NCBI GenBank assembly: GCA_902596775.1
Contig: CACJVE010000002.1
Location: 1 to 64,000 of the forward strand
Direction: 5' to 3'
Length of the DNA stretch: 64,000 bases
Origin: an uncultured SAR92 cluster bacterium
Lineage (GTDB): Bacteria > Pseudomonadota > Gammaproteobacteria > Pseudomonadales > Porticoccaceae
A program made the position numbers and the translations under genes. The notes beneath the pieces are model-generated. The model had not been told where the DNA came from, made no database searches, and saw only the letters and a program-made list of their open reading frames with translations. Shown one piece after another: positions 32,607 to 43,690 of this stretch (position 1 is the first letter of the stretch; each line of letters opens with the position of its first letter).

Positions 32607-32672
32607 TTCAATTCTATCACTATAACATTCTTTAATTACTAAAAAAGAGGGCGCACACTACCCACCCTTTCT

Positions 32673-33650
32673 ATGGATACTGTTATTCAAATCCTAATTC
32701 TCTTAGCTAGCATTTCTCTGCTAATTTGGGGCGCTACAAAATTTATTGATGGAAGCATCGTTATATCGAATGCCCTCGGAGTCCCAAAGATTGTAATCGG
32801 GATGACTATCGTTTCGCTTGGCACATCAGCACCGGAAATTTTAGTCTCTATTAATGCAGCCCTTAATGATTCAACTCAACTTGCAGTTGGGAACGCTATC
32901 GGATCAAATATCGCAAATGTTGGTTTGGTGCTAGGACTGACCGCATGTATCAGCAAAGTACCAATTAATGCTTCTCTTCTCGAAAAAGAGATACCGATTC
33001 TCGCTATTGTTAGTTTTCTGGCGGGGCTTTGCTTGTATGATAATATTTTGGGTTTAGTTGAAAGTGCTATACTTTTTTTAACTTTTATACCGATCACGTT
33101 ATTTTTAGTTTCAAAATACAAATTTGATACTGGAAAATCAGTTAAAAAAGAATTGGGAAATCTCTCTTTTGAGCACTCTGAATTAAAGTCATCATTTCTT
33201 TGGTTTTTTTTAGGGCTTGTAGCTCTCCTTATTGGCTCTGAGTTCACCGTCAAAAGTGCTCAATCTATCGCCATGATGTTTGGAATAAGTGAGCTTCTGA
33301 TCGGAGCAACAATACTAGCGCTAGGAACCAGCCTTCCAGAATTGGCAGCATCAATCACAAGCGCCGTGAAAAAAAATCATGACATTGCTATTGGAAATAT
33401 TATTGGATCTAACATTTTTAATATTGTTTTAGTAATGTCTATTGCGGGTATTATTTCTCCAACTCAACTTCCAAATGCTGTGTTTGATAGGGACTTTTTT
33501 TGCATGGCTATATTAACAGCATATTTGATTGGCATTATTGTCCATAAATTAAAATTTAAGGACACAACACAAGGGCGTGCTATTGGTAAATTAGAAGGAA
33601 TGCTTTTTCTTGCTATGTACTTATTCTATTATGTCGTGATTTTCTTTTAA
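32673..33650 (+). CDS. CaCA family Na+/Ca2+ antiporter (YrbG-like)
   Basis: GMTIVSLGTSAPEILVSINAA and ATILALGTSLPELAASITSA alpha repeats; GNAIGSNIANVGLVLG / GNIIGSNIFNIVLVM. Confidence 0.94.
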   Translation: MDTVIQILILLASISLLIWGATKFIDGSIVISNALGVPKIVIGMTIVSLGTSAPEILVSINAALNDSTQLAVGNAIGSNIANVGLVLGLTACISKVPINASLLEKEIPILAIVSFLAGLCLYDNILGLVESAILFLTFIPITLFLVSKYKFDTGKSVKKELGNLSFEHSELKSSFLWFFLGLVALLIGSEFTVKSAQSIAMMFGISELLIGATILALGTSLPELAASITSAVKKNHDIAIGNIIGSNIFNIVLVMSIAGIISPTQLPNAVFDRDFFCMAILTAYLIGIIVHKLKFKDTTQGRAIGKLEGMLFLAMYLFYYVVIFF

Positions 33651-33683
33651 ATTACTTGAGACCACGAATCAAAATTAAAAAAA

Positions 33684-34658
33684 GTGAATGAAATGCATAA
33701 TTATGTTTTATCTGCAAAACGAACGATCAAAAAAGAATACGATGCTCTAGAGTATTTGAGACAGAGTATTAATGGCTCGTTCATCGAGGCATGCGATCTT
33801 ATACTCAACGTAAAAGGAAGAACGGTTGTCACTGGTATGGGGAAATCAGGACATGTCGCTAAAAAAATTTCTGCAACTCTCTCAAGTACTGGAACTCCAT
33901 CATTCTTTCTTCATCCTGGGGAGGCCAATCATGGAGATCTTGGAGCACTTTCAGAAGGAGATCTTCTGATAGCAATATCTAACTCAGGCTCCACCTCAGA
34001 AATAATATCTTTTTTACCTAGCTTAAAAAGATTAGGTGTACCGATAATTAGTATTTGTGGAGACAAATCATCTGAACTTGCAACCTATTCTGATGTAAAT
34101 CTAGACATCCTAGGATTAGACGAGGCTTGTCCTCTCAATCTAGCTCCAACTACAAGTACTACGCTGTCTCTGGTGCTTGGAGATGCAATTGCAATAGCAC
34201 TTCTTGAAGCCCGTGGATTTAGTGAGAAAGACTTTTCTCTGTCTCATCCAGTTGGAGCTTTGGGAAGAAAACTAACACTCACAGTGGCTGAACTGATGTA
34301 TACACTCGATCAAATCCCAAAGGTTTTAGCTCATCAAACTATTCGTGACGGTATTCTAGAAATGAATTTGAAAGGCTTGGGAATGACTTTAGTAGTATCC
34401 CAAAATAATGCGCTACTTGGTATTTTTACTGATGGAGACCTTAGAAGAGCTATTGACTCTGAATATCATCTCAAAAGCACTCAAATTGAGAACGTGATGT
34501 CAAAAAAACCGAAAATAATATCAAGTGACACTCTTGCATCTGATGCACTTAGAATAATGCATCAATCAAAAATAACATCACTTGTCGTCTCTGAGAATGA
34601 GCAAATCTTTGGTGTGGTTCATCTTCATGATATTTTGAAAACTGGTTTAAAAAAATGA
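33684..34658 (+). CDS. kdsD: D-arabinose 5-phosphate isomerase (SIS and CBS domains)
   Basis: VTGMGKSGHVAKKISATLSSTGTPSFFLHPGEANHGDLGAL; ALLEARGFSEKDFSLSHPVGALGRKL. Confidence 0.96.
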   Translation: MNEMHNYVLSAKRTIKKEYDALEYLRQSINGSFIEACDLILNVKGRTVVTGMGKSGHVAKKISATLSSTGTPSFFLHPGEANHGDLGALSEGDLLIAISNSGSTSEIISFLPSLKRLGVPIISICGDKSSELATYSDVNLDILGLDEACPLNLAPTTSTTLSLVLGDAIAIALLEARGFSEKDFSLSHPVGALGRKLTLTVAELMYTLDQIPKVLAHQTIRDGILEMNLKGLGMTLVVSQNNALLGIFTDGDLRRAIDSEYHLKSTQIENVMSKKPKIISSDTLASDALRIMHQSKITSLVVSENEQIFGVVHLHDILKTGLKK

Positions 34659-35188
34659 AACTAGTCCCCGACAGTGTTGTAAATGCTGCTAAAAAAATAA
34701 AATATTTATTTCTTGATGTAGATGGTGTTCTTACAGATGGAAAATTATATTTCAGTGATCGTGGCGAAGAACTTAAAGCATTTAACATAAAAGATGGTTT
34801 AGGCATTAAATTGCTAAAAATAAACAATATAGGAGCTGGTATTATTACTGCGAGACAAGCAGAATCTGTTAATCATCGCGCAAGGGAGCTTAAATTAGAT
34901 CCTGTGTTTCAAGGCTCGGGGGATAAAGCAGAAACATTAAAGAAGTTTTTAAAAGCAAAATCAATTTCACTGAGTGAAGTAGCGTATCTTGGCGATGATC
35001 TCCCGGATTTACACGTTATTAAAATGGTAGGACTTGGAGTTTGTGTTGCGAATTCACCTTCAATTTTGATTGAATCTGCTGATTGGCAAGTAAAGAGCAA
35101 CGGTGGAGAGGGAGCTGTGAGGGAACTAGCGGAGCTTATTTTACAATCACAAAATAAATTGAACTCGTCGATCGAGAAATATTTATGA
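34655..35188 (+). CDS. kdsC: KDO-8-phosphate phosphatase
   Basis: KYLFLDVDGVLTDGKLYFSDRGEELKAFNIKDGLGIKLL; VAYLGDDLPDL. Confidence 0.96.
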   Translation: MKLVPDSVVNAAKKIKYLFLDVDGVLTDGKLYFSDRGEELKAFNIKDGLGIKLLKINNIGAGIITARQAESVNHRARELKLDPVFQGSGDKAETLKKFLKAKSISLSEVAYLGDDLPDLHVIKMVGLGVCVANSPSILIESADWQVKSNGGEGAVRELAELILQSQNKLNSSIEKYL

Positions 35189-35760
35189 TTCGTCAAATAT
35201 TTTTTGTATCCGTGTCATTGCTAATGCTTGGCTGGTTTCTGATAGTTTGGGACTCCCCACCCGAATCATTTTTACAACAAAAAAATAAAAAAATATTCAC
35301 TCAGGACAGTATCGAAAGCTTTATGACAAATTCTGAGACACAGATTTATTCTAATAATGGGGAAAAAATGCTTACTCTAAAAGCAACAAAGCTAGAATCA
35401 CTGGAGGGAGAAAAAATTTTAACTCTCTATGAACCGCGAGCACTTGGGTCAAGCCATAATGAATCTTTTGAAATTTCAAGCTTTTCACTGTCCTCTAAAA
35501 AAGGCACTTTTGATCCTGAGAAAGGAGATCTAAAGCTATTTAATTCAGTTGAAGGTATTCTCCAAACCAGCACTGGCCAAAGAAATCTTTCATCATCATC
35601 GATAAACTACAACATTCCTACAATGGCTCTGTCTAGTCAAAACCGCTTTAATCTGCAAGAAGAAAATCATGAAATTACTGGCGAAAAATTTTTAATTGAC
35701 CTTAAAAACAACAACACAATACTGTTTTCCAAAATTAGTGCGACTTATTATGCGGATTAA
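35185..35760 (+). CDS. lptC: LPS export protein LptC
   Basis: N-terminal TM; position between kdsC and lptA; sequence conservation weak. Confidence 0.85.
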   Translation: MIRQIFFVSVSLLMLGWFLIVWDSPPESFLQQKNKKIFTQDSIESFMTNSETQIYSNNGEKMLTLKATKLESLEGEKILTLYEPRALGSSHNESFEISSFSLSSKKGTFDPEKGDLKLFNSVEGILQTSTGQRNLSSSSINYNIPTMALSSQNRFNLQEENHEITGEKFLIDLKNNNTILFSKISATYYAD

Positions 35761-36250
35761 AACTTTTTTAATAGCATTTTTTTTGATTATCTCTATTGGC
35801 AAAGCTGCAGGCGAAACAAGTTCTAGAAACATCATATCGGTTAATGCAGATTATGCAGAGAGAAGTGAAAAAACTGGTTACACTATGTATCGGGGTAATG
35901 TAGAAATTTCGCAAGGAAATCTGCTAATTAAAGCGGATCAAATTCAGATTTTTTATGCTGAGGGAAGTGCAAAGTCGATTGTTTGCGAGGGATTGCCATC
36001 TACACTTGAATATGAAGCTTCAGATCAAACTTTGATTAAAGCTGAAGCAAACAACCTAGCTTACTCAGTCGATAAGAACATTGTCGATCTTAAAAATAAT
36101 GCCACGCTTCAGAATAATGGGACAGTTATACGCGGAGACTCTATAACATACGACCTTACCTTGGATACTTGGCAAGCGAAAGGTGGAGATAAAGACGAGC
36201 AAAACAGGATTCAACTGTTGATTCCAGCAATAGGGACTCCAGGACTCTGA
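35750..36250 (+). CDS. lptA: LPS transport periplasmic protein LptA
   Basis: Start at [61 protein letters not shown]. Confidence 0.92.
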   Translation: MRIKTFLIAFFLIISIGKAAGETSSRNIISVNADYAERSEKTGYTMYRGNVEISQGNLLIKADQIQIFYAEGSAKSIVCEGLPSTLEYEASDQTLIKAEANNLAYSVDKNIVDLKNNATLQNNGTVIRGDSITYDLTLDTWQAKGGDKDEQNRIQLLIPAIGTPGL

Positions 36251-36276
36251 TAATTTTAAGGGTTTACTACTATAAG

Positions 36277-36996
36277 ATGCTTAAAGCCGAAAATTTAAAA
36301 AAAACTTACAAAGCAAAATCTGTGATCAATGATATCTCTCTCTCAGTCAAACATGGGGAGATTGTTGGTTTGCTAGGTCCCAATGGAGCTGGTAAGACTA
36401 CGTGTTTTTACTTGATCCTGGGACTTGTGAATCAAAATAGCGGGAAAGTTTCAATTGATGGAGATGATTTAACTCGATTACCAATCCATGGCAGAGCAAG
36501 AAAGGGAGTGGGATATTTACCTCAGGATCCCTCAATTTTTAAGAATCTTAATGTGGAGGAAAATATCCTTGCAGTTATTGAGACACAAAAATCAATACCG
36601 CCGAAAGAGAGGATAGATCTTCTAGAAAATCTCTTGGTAGAGTTTAATATTATCCATATCAGAAAATCACTAGGTATAACCCTATCTGGTGGAGAGCGTA
36701 GGCGAGTTGAAATCGCAAGAGCGCTTGCTTCCAACCCAAAGTTTATTTTGTTAGATGAGCCATTTGCTGGTGTTGACCCGATATCGGTGAATGATATAAA
36801 AAAAGTGATTAATCAACTAAAAAATAGAGGTATTGGAATATTGATCACAGATCATAACGTCAGAGAAACGCTCGATATATGCGAGAGAGCATATATTATT
36901 GGAGAAGGCAGGGTAATAGCTGAGGGTACAAGCGACGAAATTTTAAATAATAAAAAAGTAAAGGAAATTTATTTAGGTGAGAATTTCATAATATAA
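36277..36996 (+). CDS. lptB: LPS export ABC transporter ATPase LptB
   Basis: [70 protein letters not shown]. Confidence 0.97.
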   Translation: MLKAENLKKTYKAKSVINDISLSVKHGEIVGLLGPNGAGKTTCFYLILGLVNQNSGKVSIDGDDLTRLPIHGRARKGVGYLPQDPSIFKNLNVEENILAVIETQKSIPPKERIDLLENLLVEFNIIHIRKSLGITLSGGERRRVEIARALASNPKFILLDEPFAGVDPISVNDIKKVINQLKNRGIGILITDHNVRETLDICERAYIIGEGRVIAEGTSDEILNNKKVKEIYLGENFII

Positions 36997-37075
36997 AGAG
37001 CATACAATTATTGAAAAGTTGCCTACTAACTCTATATGGCATTAAAATTGCTTACTTAATATCTAGAGTTCAATT

Positions 37076-38584
37076 ATGAAGCAAAGTTTGCAGCTAAAAA
37101 TCAGTCAGCAGTTAACTATGACTCCTCAACTGCAACAGGCTATAAAGTTGCTTCAACTGTCCACACTAGAGCTGAGCCAAGAGATTACAGATCAGCTTTA
37201 TTCAAACCCACTACTGGAAGATACCAATGAAGTAGACAATGCAGGTCAAACGGAAGGTCATGCTGAAATCACTGAAAATGAAAATACAATAAATGATCAA
37301 AAACTAGAGATCTTCGACGATCAAATTACAGACACAAAAACGACTGAACAAGCAACCGAGAATATGGAGTGGGACAACACCTTTGACTTTGACACGCAGT
37401 CTTTAGGCAATACAGTTAGCAGTAATAACCTCTCTAATTCAAAATCTGAACTCAATCTGGACCAGGTATATCAGGTAACTCAGTCTTTAAAAGATCATAT
37501 ACTCTGGCAGTTGAATCTGACGCCTTTTGGCCCAGATGATCACAGCATCGCAGAGACATTAACGGATGCTCTGGATGATGATGGATTATTAAAAGCAAAT
37601 ATTACAGACATCTTTGATTTACATAGTTCCAAAGGGGACGAGGAGGATACGTTTGAATCCGAAATCCTTGCTGTGCTGAAAAGACTCCAACAGTTTGATC
37701 CGCCCGGTGTTTTTGCTCGGAACCTAAAGGAATGTTTGATTATTCAGTTAGACCAATTAGCAGTAACTACGCCTTTTCTTAACGAAGCAAAAACACTAGT
37801 GAATCAATTCCTAGAAGATATTGGGAAACTGACTTCAGAAAAATTATTGAAAAAAACTCAGATATCGATGACACAGCTTAAAGGTGCCATAAATTTAATA
37901 AGGAGTTTAAATCCGCATCCGGGAGAGTCCTTGCAAGAGAATATAGCTGAATACATTACACCTGATGCATATGTGACTAAAATTTCTAATACTTGGAGGG
38001 TCAGACTAAATAATGAACATAATCCTAAATTGAGGATAAATGAGACCTATAAAAACTTGATAAAACAATCGGATAACAGTCAAGAGAACATGTATCTTAA
38101 AAATAGTCTCGCGGAAGCTAAATGGTTTATAAAGAGCCTGGAGAGTCGAAATGAAACTTTATTAAGAGTTGTGAACTGTATTGTCGAGCTGCAAGAGGAC
38201 TTTTTTGAATTTGGTCCAGTTTCCATGAAACCCATGATACTTTCTGATATATCTGAACGCTTAGAACTGCACGAGTCAACTATATCAAGAGTGACGACTG
38301 CAAAATACCTCGCAACTCCTCAAGGAATATATGAACTTAAGTATTTCTTTTCTAGCCATGTTGCAACAGCAAGTGGTGGAGAGTGCTCCTCAACCGCTGT
38401 AAGCGCTATTTTAAAAGAGCTTATTAATGCTGAAATACCTCACAAACCTCTCAGCGATAACAAACTCACGGAACTATTGCAGGAGCAGGGGATCAATATA
38501 GCTCGACGGACTGTCGCAAAATACAGAGAAGCTCTCAGTATACCTTCATCTAGTGAACGAAAAAGATTTGATAATGTGATTTAG
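37076..38584 (+). CDS. rpoN: RNA polymerase sigma-54 factor
   Basis: MKQSLQLKISQQLTMTPQLQQAIKLLQLSTLEL; RpoN box ARRTVAKYRE. Confidence 0.98.
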   Translation: MKQSLQLKISQQLTMTPQLQQAIKLLQLSTLELSQEITDQLYSNPLLEDTNEVDNAGQTEGHAEITENENTINDQKLEIFDDQITDTKTTEQATENMEWDNTFDFDTQSLGNTVSSNNLSNSKSELNLDQVYQVTQSLKDHILWQLNLTPFGPDDHSIAETLTDALDDDGLLKANITDIFDLHSSKGDEEDTFESEILAVLKRLQQFDPPGVFARNLKECLIIQLDQLAVTTPFLNEAKTLVNQFLEDIGKLTSEKLLKKTQISMTQLKGAINLIRSLNPHPGESLQENIAEYITPDAYVTKISNTWRVRLNNEHNPKLRINETYKNLIKQSDNSQENMYLKNSLAEAKWFIKSLESRNETLLRVVNCIVELQEDFFEFGPVSMKPMILSDISERLELHESTISRVTTAKYLATPQGIYELKYFFSSHVATASGGECSSTAVSAILKELINAEIPHKPLSDNKLTELLQEQGINIARRTVAKYREALSIPSSSERKRFDNVI

Positions 38585-38603
38585 GGTATGGGCGATTTGC
38601 GTT

Positions 38604-39941
38604 ATGCAATTTGAAAATCTACTGGCTTACCTCGAGGGTTCGATAAACAGCGAATCTATAGATTCGGTAAAAAAATCTTTGAACAGCTTGTCACCTCAAG
38701 AAATCGCACATCAAGTAGAAAGCACTCCTTCAAAATTTAGACAAATTATTTGGAGCCTAGTGGATCCAGACACGTCTGGGGAGGTGATGCACGATTTATC
38801 TGATGAGATACAAAATGAAATTTTAGAAGATATGGACGCATCATCAGTCGCGCTATTAACCTCAGGACTAGATATCGATGAAGTTGTAGACATACTCCAG
38901 CATATTCCCGAACAAATAATTCCTACGGTTTTAAATCAAATGTCAAAACAAGACAGAAAGCGTATTGAGGAAGTTTTGACCTACCCAGAGGATACGGCTG
39001 GAGGGATGATGAATCCTGATGTAATTACTGTCAGGCCTGATATTACAGTAAAAATTGTTCTTCGTTATTTGAGAAGGTTTGAGAGCATACCGAGTAATTA
39101 TGATAATATTTTTGTGGTAGATAGGTCAGACAAGTTTATTGGCACTCTACCAATAAATAAACTGCTTACATCCTCATCATCGAAAACCATTGATCAACTA
39201 ATAGAACGTGACTATAAAGTCATTAATGCAAATATTTCTGACTCAGATGTTGCAATGACCTTTAAAATTTTTAATCTTGTTTCAGCTCCCGTAGTGGACG
39301 ACGATAATAATCTCCTTGGACAAATTACAGTAGATGATGCCGTCGATATTATTGTGGATGATGCAGATCATTCACTACTTGCGTTAAGTGGGTTAAGCGA
39401 TACCGAAGATACGTTTTTATCAGTTAGAAAAACTGCCCCCAAGAGAAGTTTGTGGCTCGGTTTAAATCTAATCACAGCAATTATTGCCTCTTCAGCTATC
39501 GATATATTTAGAGATACATTAGAGCAACTTGTAGCACTTGCGGTTTTAATGCCGATTGTTGCTAGTATGGGAGGTGTGGCCGGTAGTCAAACTCTTACAG
39601 TTGTCATCAGAGGTATAGCTCTCGGACAAGTAGAGAAAAAAAATATAAAATGGCTCTTTAGCAAGGAGTTTGCAGTTGGAGCTATCAATGGTTTATGTTT
39701 CTCTCTAGTCACAGGTTTAGTAGTGGCCTTTTGGTTTGATAACCCCATGCTCGCTGTAATAATGGCTTCTGCAATGGTCTTTAATCTTTTGGCGGCCGCG
39801 ATTGCTGGCACTCTTATTCCAATCATATTGAAAGCTCTTAATGCTGACCCCGCGGTTGCAGGTTCTGTTGTGCTTACTACGGTAACCGACGTGGTCGGCT
39901 TTGTATCATTTCTTGGTCTTTCATCTATCTTGCTAGTTTGA
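38604..39941 (+). CDS. mgtE: MgtE family magnesium transporter
   Basis: PEDTAGGMMNPDVITV CBS region; SMGGVAGSQTLTVVIRGIALG; VTDVVGFVSFLGLSSI. Confidence 0.95.
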   Translation: MQFENLLAYLEGSINSESIDSVKKSLNSLSPQEIAHQVESTPSKFRQIIWSLVDPDTSGEVMHDLSDEIQNEILEDMDASSVALLTSGLDIDEVVDILQHIPEQIIPTVLNQMSKQDRKRIEEVLTYPEDTAGGMMNPDVITVRPDITVKIVLRYLRRFESIPSNYDNIFVVDRSDKFIGTLPINKLLTSSSSKTIDQLIERDYKVINANISDSDVAMTFKIFNLVSAPVVDDDNNLLGQITVDDAVDIIVDDADHSLLALSGLSDTEDTFLSVRKTAPKRSLWLGLNLITAIIASSAIDIFRDTLEQLVALAVLMPIVASMGGVAGSQTLTVVIRGIALGQVEKKNIKWLFSKEFAVGAINGLCFSLVTGLVVAFWFDNPMLAVIMASAMVFNLLAAAIAGTLIPIILKALNADPAVAGSVVLTTVTDVVGFVSFLGLSSILLV

Positions 39942-39970
39942 GTAATTTATTTGATAACAAGTTATTACTC

Positions 39971-42900
39971 TTACAATTTTGATGCAAAAATCTCTTGCGC
40001 CTTTACTTCTAATTCATCCCATTTACCCTCTATGCTGTACCTTATACTAGATAGTCGGTCCATCTGTTCTTCGACGATTTTACTTGTTATGTATACACCT
40101 GCTGCAGCTGGAACACCACCCATCAAAGCAACTAACCACGGTAAATTTGTTGCAACCGGAAGAGTAGCGATTAAAGTTGCGTCTGCAGTTTCATTTAAAA
40201 CATCAATATTTCCCGAAATCGCCATCCTCCCAGATGGCATGCTCATTTCTAGTGGCTTTTTAAATTCAGCTAACCCATTATTAAACTTTACAGCACCAGA
40301 AAGGTGGTCGTAAGGGAGATTCTCATCTATAACATCCGAGAAATCTAGGCGTAACCTTTTTAGCCAGTTGGCAAAATTAAACAGACTAACAAGTTTAAGG
40401 GCAGTGTTTGCACCAGTTGATGAGTTATAAAAGCTCCCTTTATATAGGTCAATTTGCAATTCTCCCATTGCATTATCTTTTCTTATTTCCCAAGGTTTAT
40501 CATCCCAATCGACAGAGAATAAGAGTTCTCCAGACTCGCTATCTAACGGCGTTGGAACTTCAAAAACATCAAAAAATTCTTCTATTTTGCCGATTGAAAT
40601 TAAACCAGTGAACTTACTTCTATGAACACTTCCATCATAGAACCAAAAAAAGTCTGAAGAATGTATGCCTGACGACCTTATTTTTAATGACAACAATTCA
40701 CCATCTATTCTATTAAAAGCTACTTTTTCTTCATTAGACCGAAATTCAAACCTTAGACTTCCCAAGTCGTCTTGGTTAAAAGAAAGTTTATCGATATTAA
40801 GATCAAAATTTGGCAGTAATCTAGGATCAAAATCTTCAAAGAGATTATCAGGAGACATTAACTTATCTGAAAGATCCAAGTGAAACAAATTTACGTCAAC
40901 GGGCGTTGTATTATCATGATAAACATCAATAGTCCCACCAACCCAATCACTCTCAAATCGCGAATTACTCTGATTCTTTAAAAGTTTTGTATATAACTTC
41001 AAGTTTCTGAATTTCACCACACCAAACCGCGCATTATCGATTTTCAAATCGATCCTGGGCATTAAATTTGTATCTAGCAGAAAATCTGGCGTTGCCGGTG
41101 TAATACCAAAATCTAAATAATCTAATTCTGGTAAATATCCTGCTAATAAGAGCTCACCTTTCAGAGGCAATCCAATAGCTCTATCGTAACTTATCAGTCC
41201 TCGAGAAAGAGTACCGTTGTCATAGCGAAAATCTGCAAGAGTTTTATTCCCAAAAATTGTTTCTAGCCTGGAGAGTTTTGGCTCAAAATAAAATTTTAAT
41301 GCAATTCCTTCAGTGCCATCATAAAAAGGCTCAAGAATTAATGGCAAATTCACAGTGTTGCTTGTCAAATCACTTTCGATCGTAACTGTTACAAGATCTT
41401 CCACTAAATCATCAGCATCTAATCTCGATGTTTTAGCCCCTATAAGAATCTCCCCGTTTAGGGGAACTATCCCCTCAATTACTTCATCCCAGGAATAGGG
41501 AAGAAATTCAGAAATTGTAGATGGAATAATTGACGTCTCGACAAGTACTTTTTGATTACTAGAATCTTTGAGAAACTTAAAATTAAATTCTCTTCCATTA
41601 TACTTTCCATTTATCCATTTAGAGTGGAGCCCTTTAGCCAAACTGTAATCGAGAACTCCAGATATATTATTTATCGTTATTGGGGTTCCTTTTAAATCAA
41701 TAGTCATATCAGAGGCTTCTGAGCTAACATCATATTTTCTATATTTTTGATTGTCATGAATATTAAGCAATGGAATTTCAAGATTAATCTTCGAACGAAC
41801 ATTCCCTCCATAATTCCATTCTAATATGGGCATCACATTTTCCGACAATGGCGTCTCTGCAATAAAGGAAATTGCTTTTCCCATTGCCCCTGAAAGGTTA
41901 CCCCTTACAGCCAATAATTTCTTATCATTTGAATCATCAAATTGAACTAAGAAGTTCTTCGCGTATAAACCATTCAGACTCCCTTTTGAAAGCTCTCCCC
42001 AAAAACTCTTGTCCTCTATCAAAAATAGGCCACTAAATTTTTCAATTGGCGGCCAGTCCTCTAAATAATTTAGATAAGAGTCATCCATATCTAACAATAA
42101 TTGTGTGGTTCTCTCCTCAAGAAGGATATCGACAGTACTGATTTTTTGAATCAAACTGAAATTTGTCAAATTTCCCTTTGTTTCTGATCTCTCCAACCAC
42201 AACCTTAAGTTTCTATTCAATTTTTTTGGCAAGTATTCTTCAAATTTTGAAGCATCCAATTCTGAGCTGCCAACTGATAAAAAAGAATATCCTTTTTTCT
42301 CGCTTTTGAGATCTTTTTTGCGCTCAAAATTGACAATAGCACTTCCAGCTTTAGACTTCGCATCTAGGAGAGATCTAAATTCAACACCATCATTATCACC
42401 TTGACCCCAGATCAAATTCGCATTTCCTTTTAAGGATTCGAAATATAGTTCTTCATCAAAGATATTTGCAAATTCAAAACTTATTCCATCGGTATCTTCA
42501 ACCATTAGATCTAATTGATTTTCACTGCTTTGTAATCGAAAGGATCCGTCTAAACCATATACTCCAGGAATACCTCCGAAAGATTCAAACGACAAATTTT
42601 TTACTTTCGAGAAAAATAATCTTGATTTATTGCTCTGAAATACTTGGAGTGAGCTCAGTATCCCTTTTGGACTAGAGCCGCGTATTCTTTTAAATCCATC
42701 TAGTTGTGAAAAACTTGATACATCGAGAAATTGGAATGTTTTTTCAATATCTAGCTCATGAATTGAAAGTTGATATTCTCTTTGTCCAGACTCTATAACT
42801 TGTGCAATATTGCCATTTAACGATTCAAATCTAATCCCCTCTTTATTTATTGAAAGATTATTGAAGTCGAAACTCCAACCCAAATCTAAACCATACCAAC

Positions 42901-43669
42901 CCTTCAAGTTACCACTTAACTCGTCTATATCTATATCATACGCCTCGCTAAAAGCCCCCAAGGAGGTCGCAGAAAAGTTTCCTTGAATTAAAAGTTTTTT
43001 TGTATTTTCAGCGGAGAACCAAAACTCACCCTTCATTTCTTCAGTTAGGAGGTGATTTTTCGAAACATCACTATCCGATGAAATATGAGGTAAATTAAGA
43101 TCAGAGATTTTTAAATAGCCACTTATTTCACTATTTTTAAACTGAAGCAAGTCTCCTCGAGATTCAAGAATACCCAATAAAACTTGGTTATTATTATCGT
43201 TTTTTAATGAAAGAACCGCTCTTTGAAAGTCTTTAAAAATCTCCAAATTTAGAGAGCCACTAAGGTCTAACTCTTTCGTTCCTGATGGTGTTCTAAACTC
43301 AACATTAATGTCTTCAACCGATAGATCAGAAATAACCGGTTTTAAAGTCATTGCACTATTAAATAAATCGAGCTCTAATATTAGATCATTAAGAATTATA
43401 TCTGTGCGAAATTGAGGCTGATTCATTTTGATACTTTCAACACTAATAATCGGAGTAAAGTCTCCCCACCTTAAAGATATATCGCCTATGTTGATATCGA
43501 ACTCTGAGGATTCATTTATATTATTCTCGATATTCATTTTATAAGCTTGCAAAGCATCAAAACTTCTCAAGAATAAAAAAACACTTGTTACCATGATTAT
43601 GAGAAGGAAAATTATTACTAATTTAATTAGCTTAAAGTGATTAGATTCCGAATTTATTAAATTTTTCAT
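39971..43669 (-). CDS. yhdP: YhdP family large membrane/periplasmic protein (AsmA-like)
   Basis: 1232 aa, N-terminal TM; C-terminal YDHLSGAVKFNNGLAEFKKPLEMSMPSGRMAISGNIDVLNETADATLIATLPV; linked to mreBCD. Confidence 0.88.
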   Translation of the reverse strand: MKNLINSESNHFKLIKLVIIFLLIIMVTSVFLFLRSFDALQAYKMNIENNINESSEFDINIGDISLRWGDFTPIISVESIKMNQPQFRTDIILNDLILELDLFNSAMTLKPVISDLSVEDINVEFRTPSGTKELDLSGSLNLEIFKDFQRAVLSLKNDNNNQVLLGILESRGDLLQFKNSEISGYLKISDLNLPHISSDSDVSKNHLLTEEMKGEFWFSAENTKKLLIQGNFSATSLGAFSEAYDIDIDELSGNLKGWYGLDLGWSFDFNNLSINKEGIRFESLNGNIAQVIESGQREYQLSIHELDIEKTFQFLDVSSFSQLDGFKRIRGSSPKGILSSLQVFQSNKSRLFFSKVKNLSFESFGGIPGVYGLDGSFRLQSSENQLDLMVEDTDGISFEFANIFDEELYFESLKGNANLIWGQGDNDGVEFRSLLDAKSKAGSAIVNFERKKDLKSEKKGYSFLSVGSSELDASKFEEYLPKKLNRNLRLWLERSETKGNLTNFSLIQKISTVDILLEERTTQLLLDMDDSYLNYLEDWPPIEKFSGLFLIEDKSFWGELSKGSLNGLYAKNFLVQFDDSNDKKLLAVRGNLSGAMGKAISFIAETPLSENVMPILEWNYGGNVRSKINLEIPLLNIHDNQKYRKYDVSSEASDMTIDLKGTPITINNISGVLDYSLAKGLHSKWINGKYNGREFNFKFLKDSSNQKVLVETSIIPSTISEFLPYSWDEVIEGIVPLNGEILIGAKTSRLDADDLVEDLVTVTIESDLTSNTVNLPLILEPFYDGTEGIALKFYFEPKLSRLETIFGNKTLADFRYDNGTLSRGLISYDRAIGLPLKGELLLAGYLPELDYLDFGITPATPDFLLDTNLMPRIDLKIDNARFGVVKFRNLKLYTKLLKNQSNSRFESDWVGGTIDVYHDNTTPVDVNLFHLDLSDKLMSPDNLFEDFDPRLLPNFDLNIDKLSFNQDDLGSLRFEFRSNEEKVAFNRIDGELLSLKIRSSGIHSSDFFWFYDGSVHRSKFTGLISIGKIEEFFDVFEVPTPLDSESGELLFSVDWDDKPWEIRKDNAMGELQIDLYKGSFYNSSTGANTALKLVSLFNFANWLKRLRLDFSDVIDENLPYDHLSGAVKFNNGLAEFKKPLEMSMPSGRMAISGNIDVLNETADATLIATLPVATNLPWLVALMGGVPAAAGVYITSKIVEEQMDRLSSIRYSIEGKWDELEVKAQEIFASKL

Positions 43670-43690
43670 AGCAAAATAACAACTGCGGTA

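Noticed and set aside
39940-39970. GAGTAAT...ATTACTC inverted repeat between convergent mgtE and yhdP
   Set aside because: Could be a weak AT-rich bidirectional terminator, but the stem is short and too unremarkable to call a feature.
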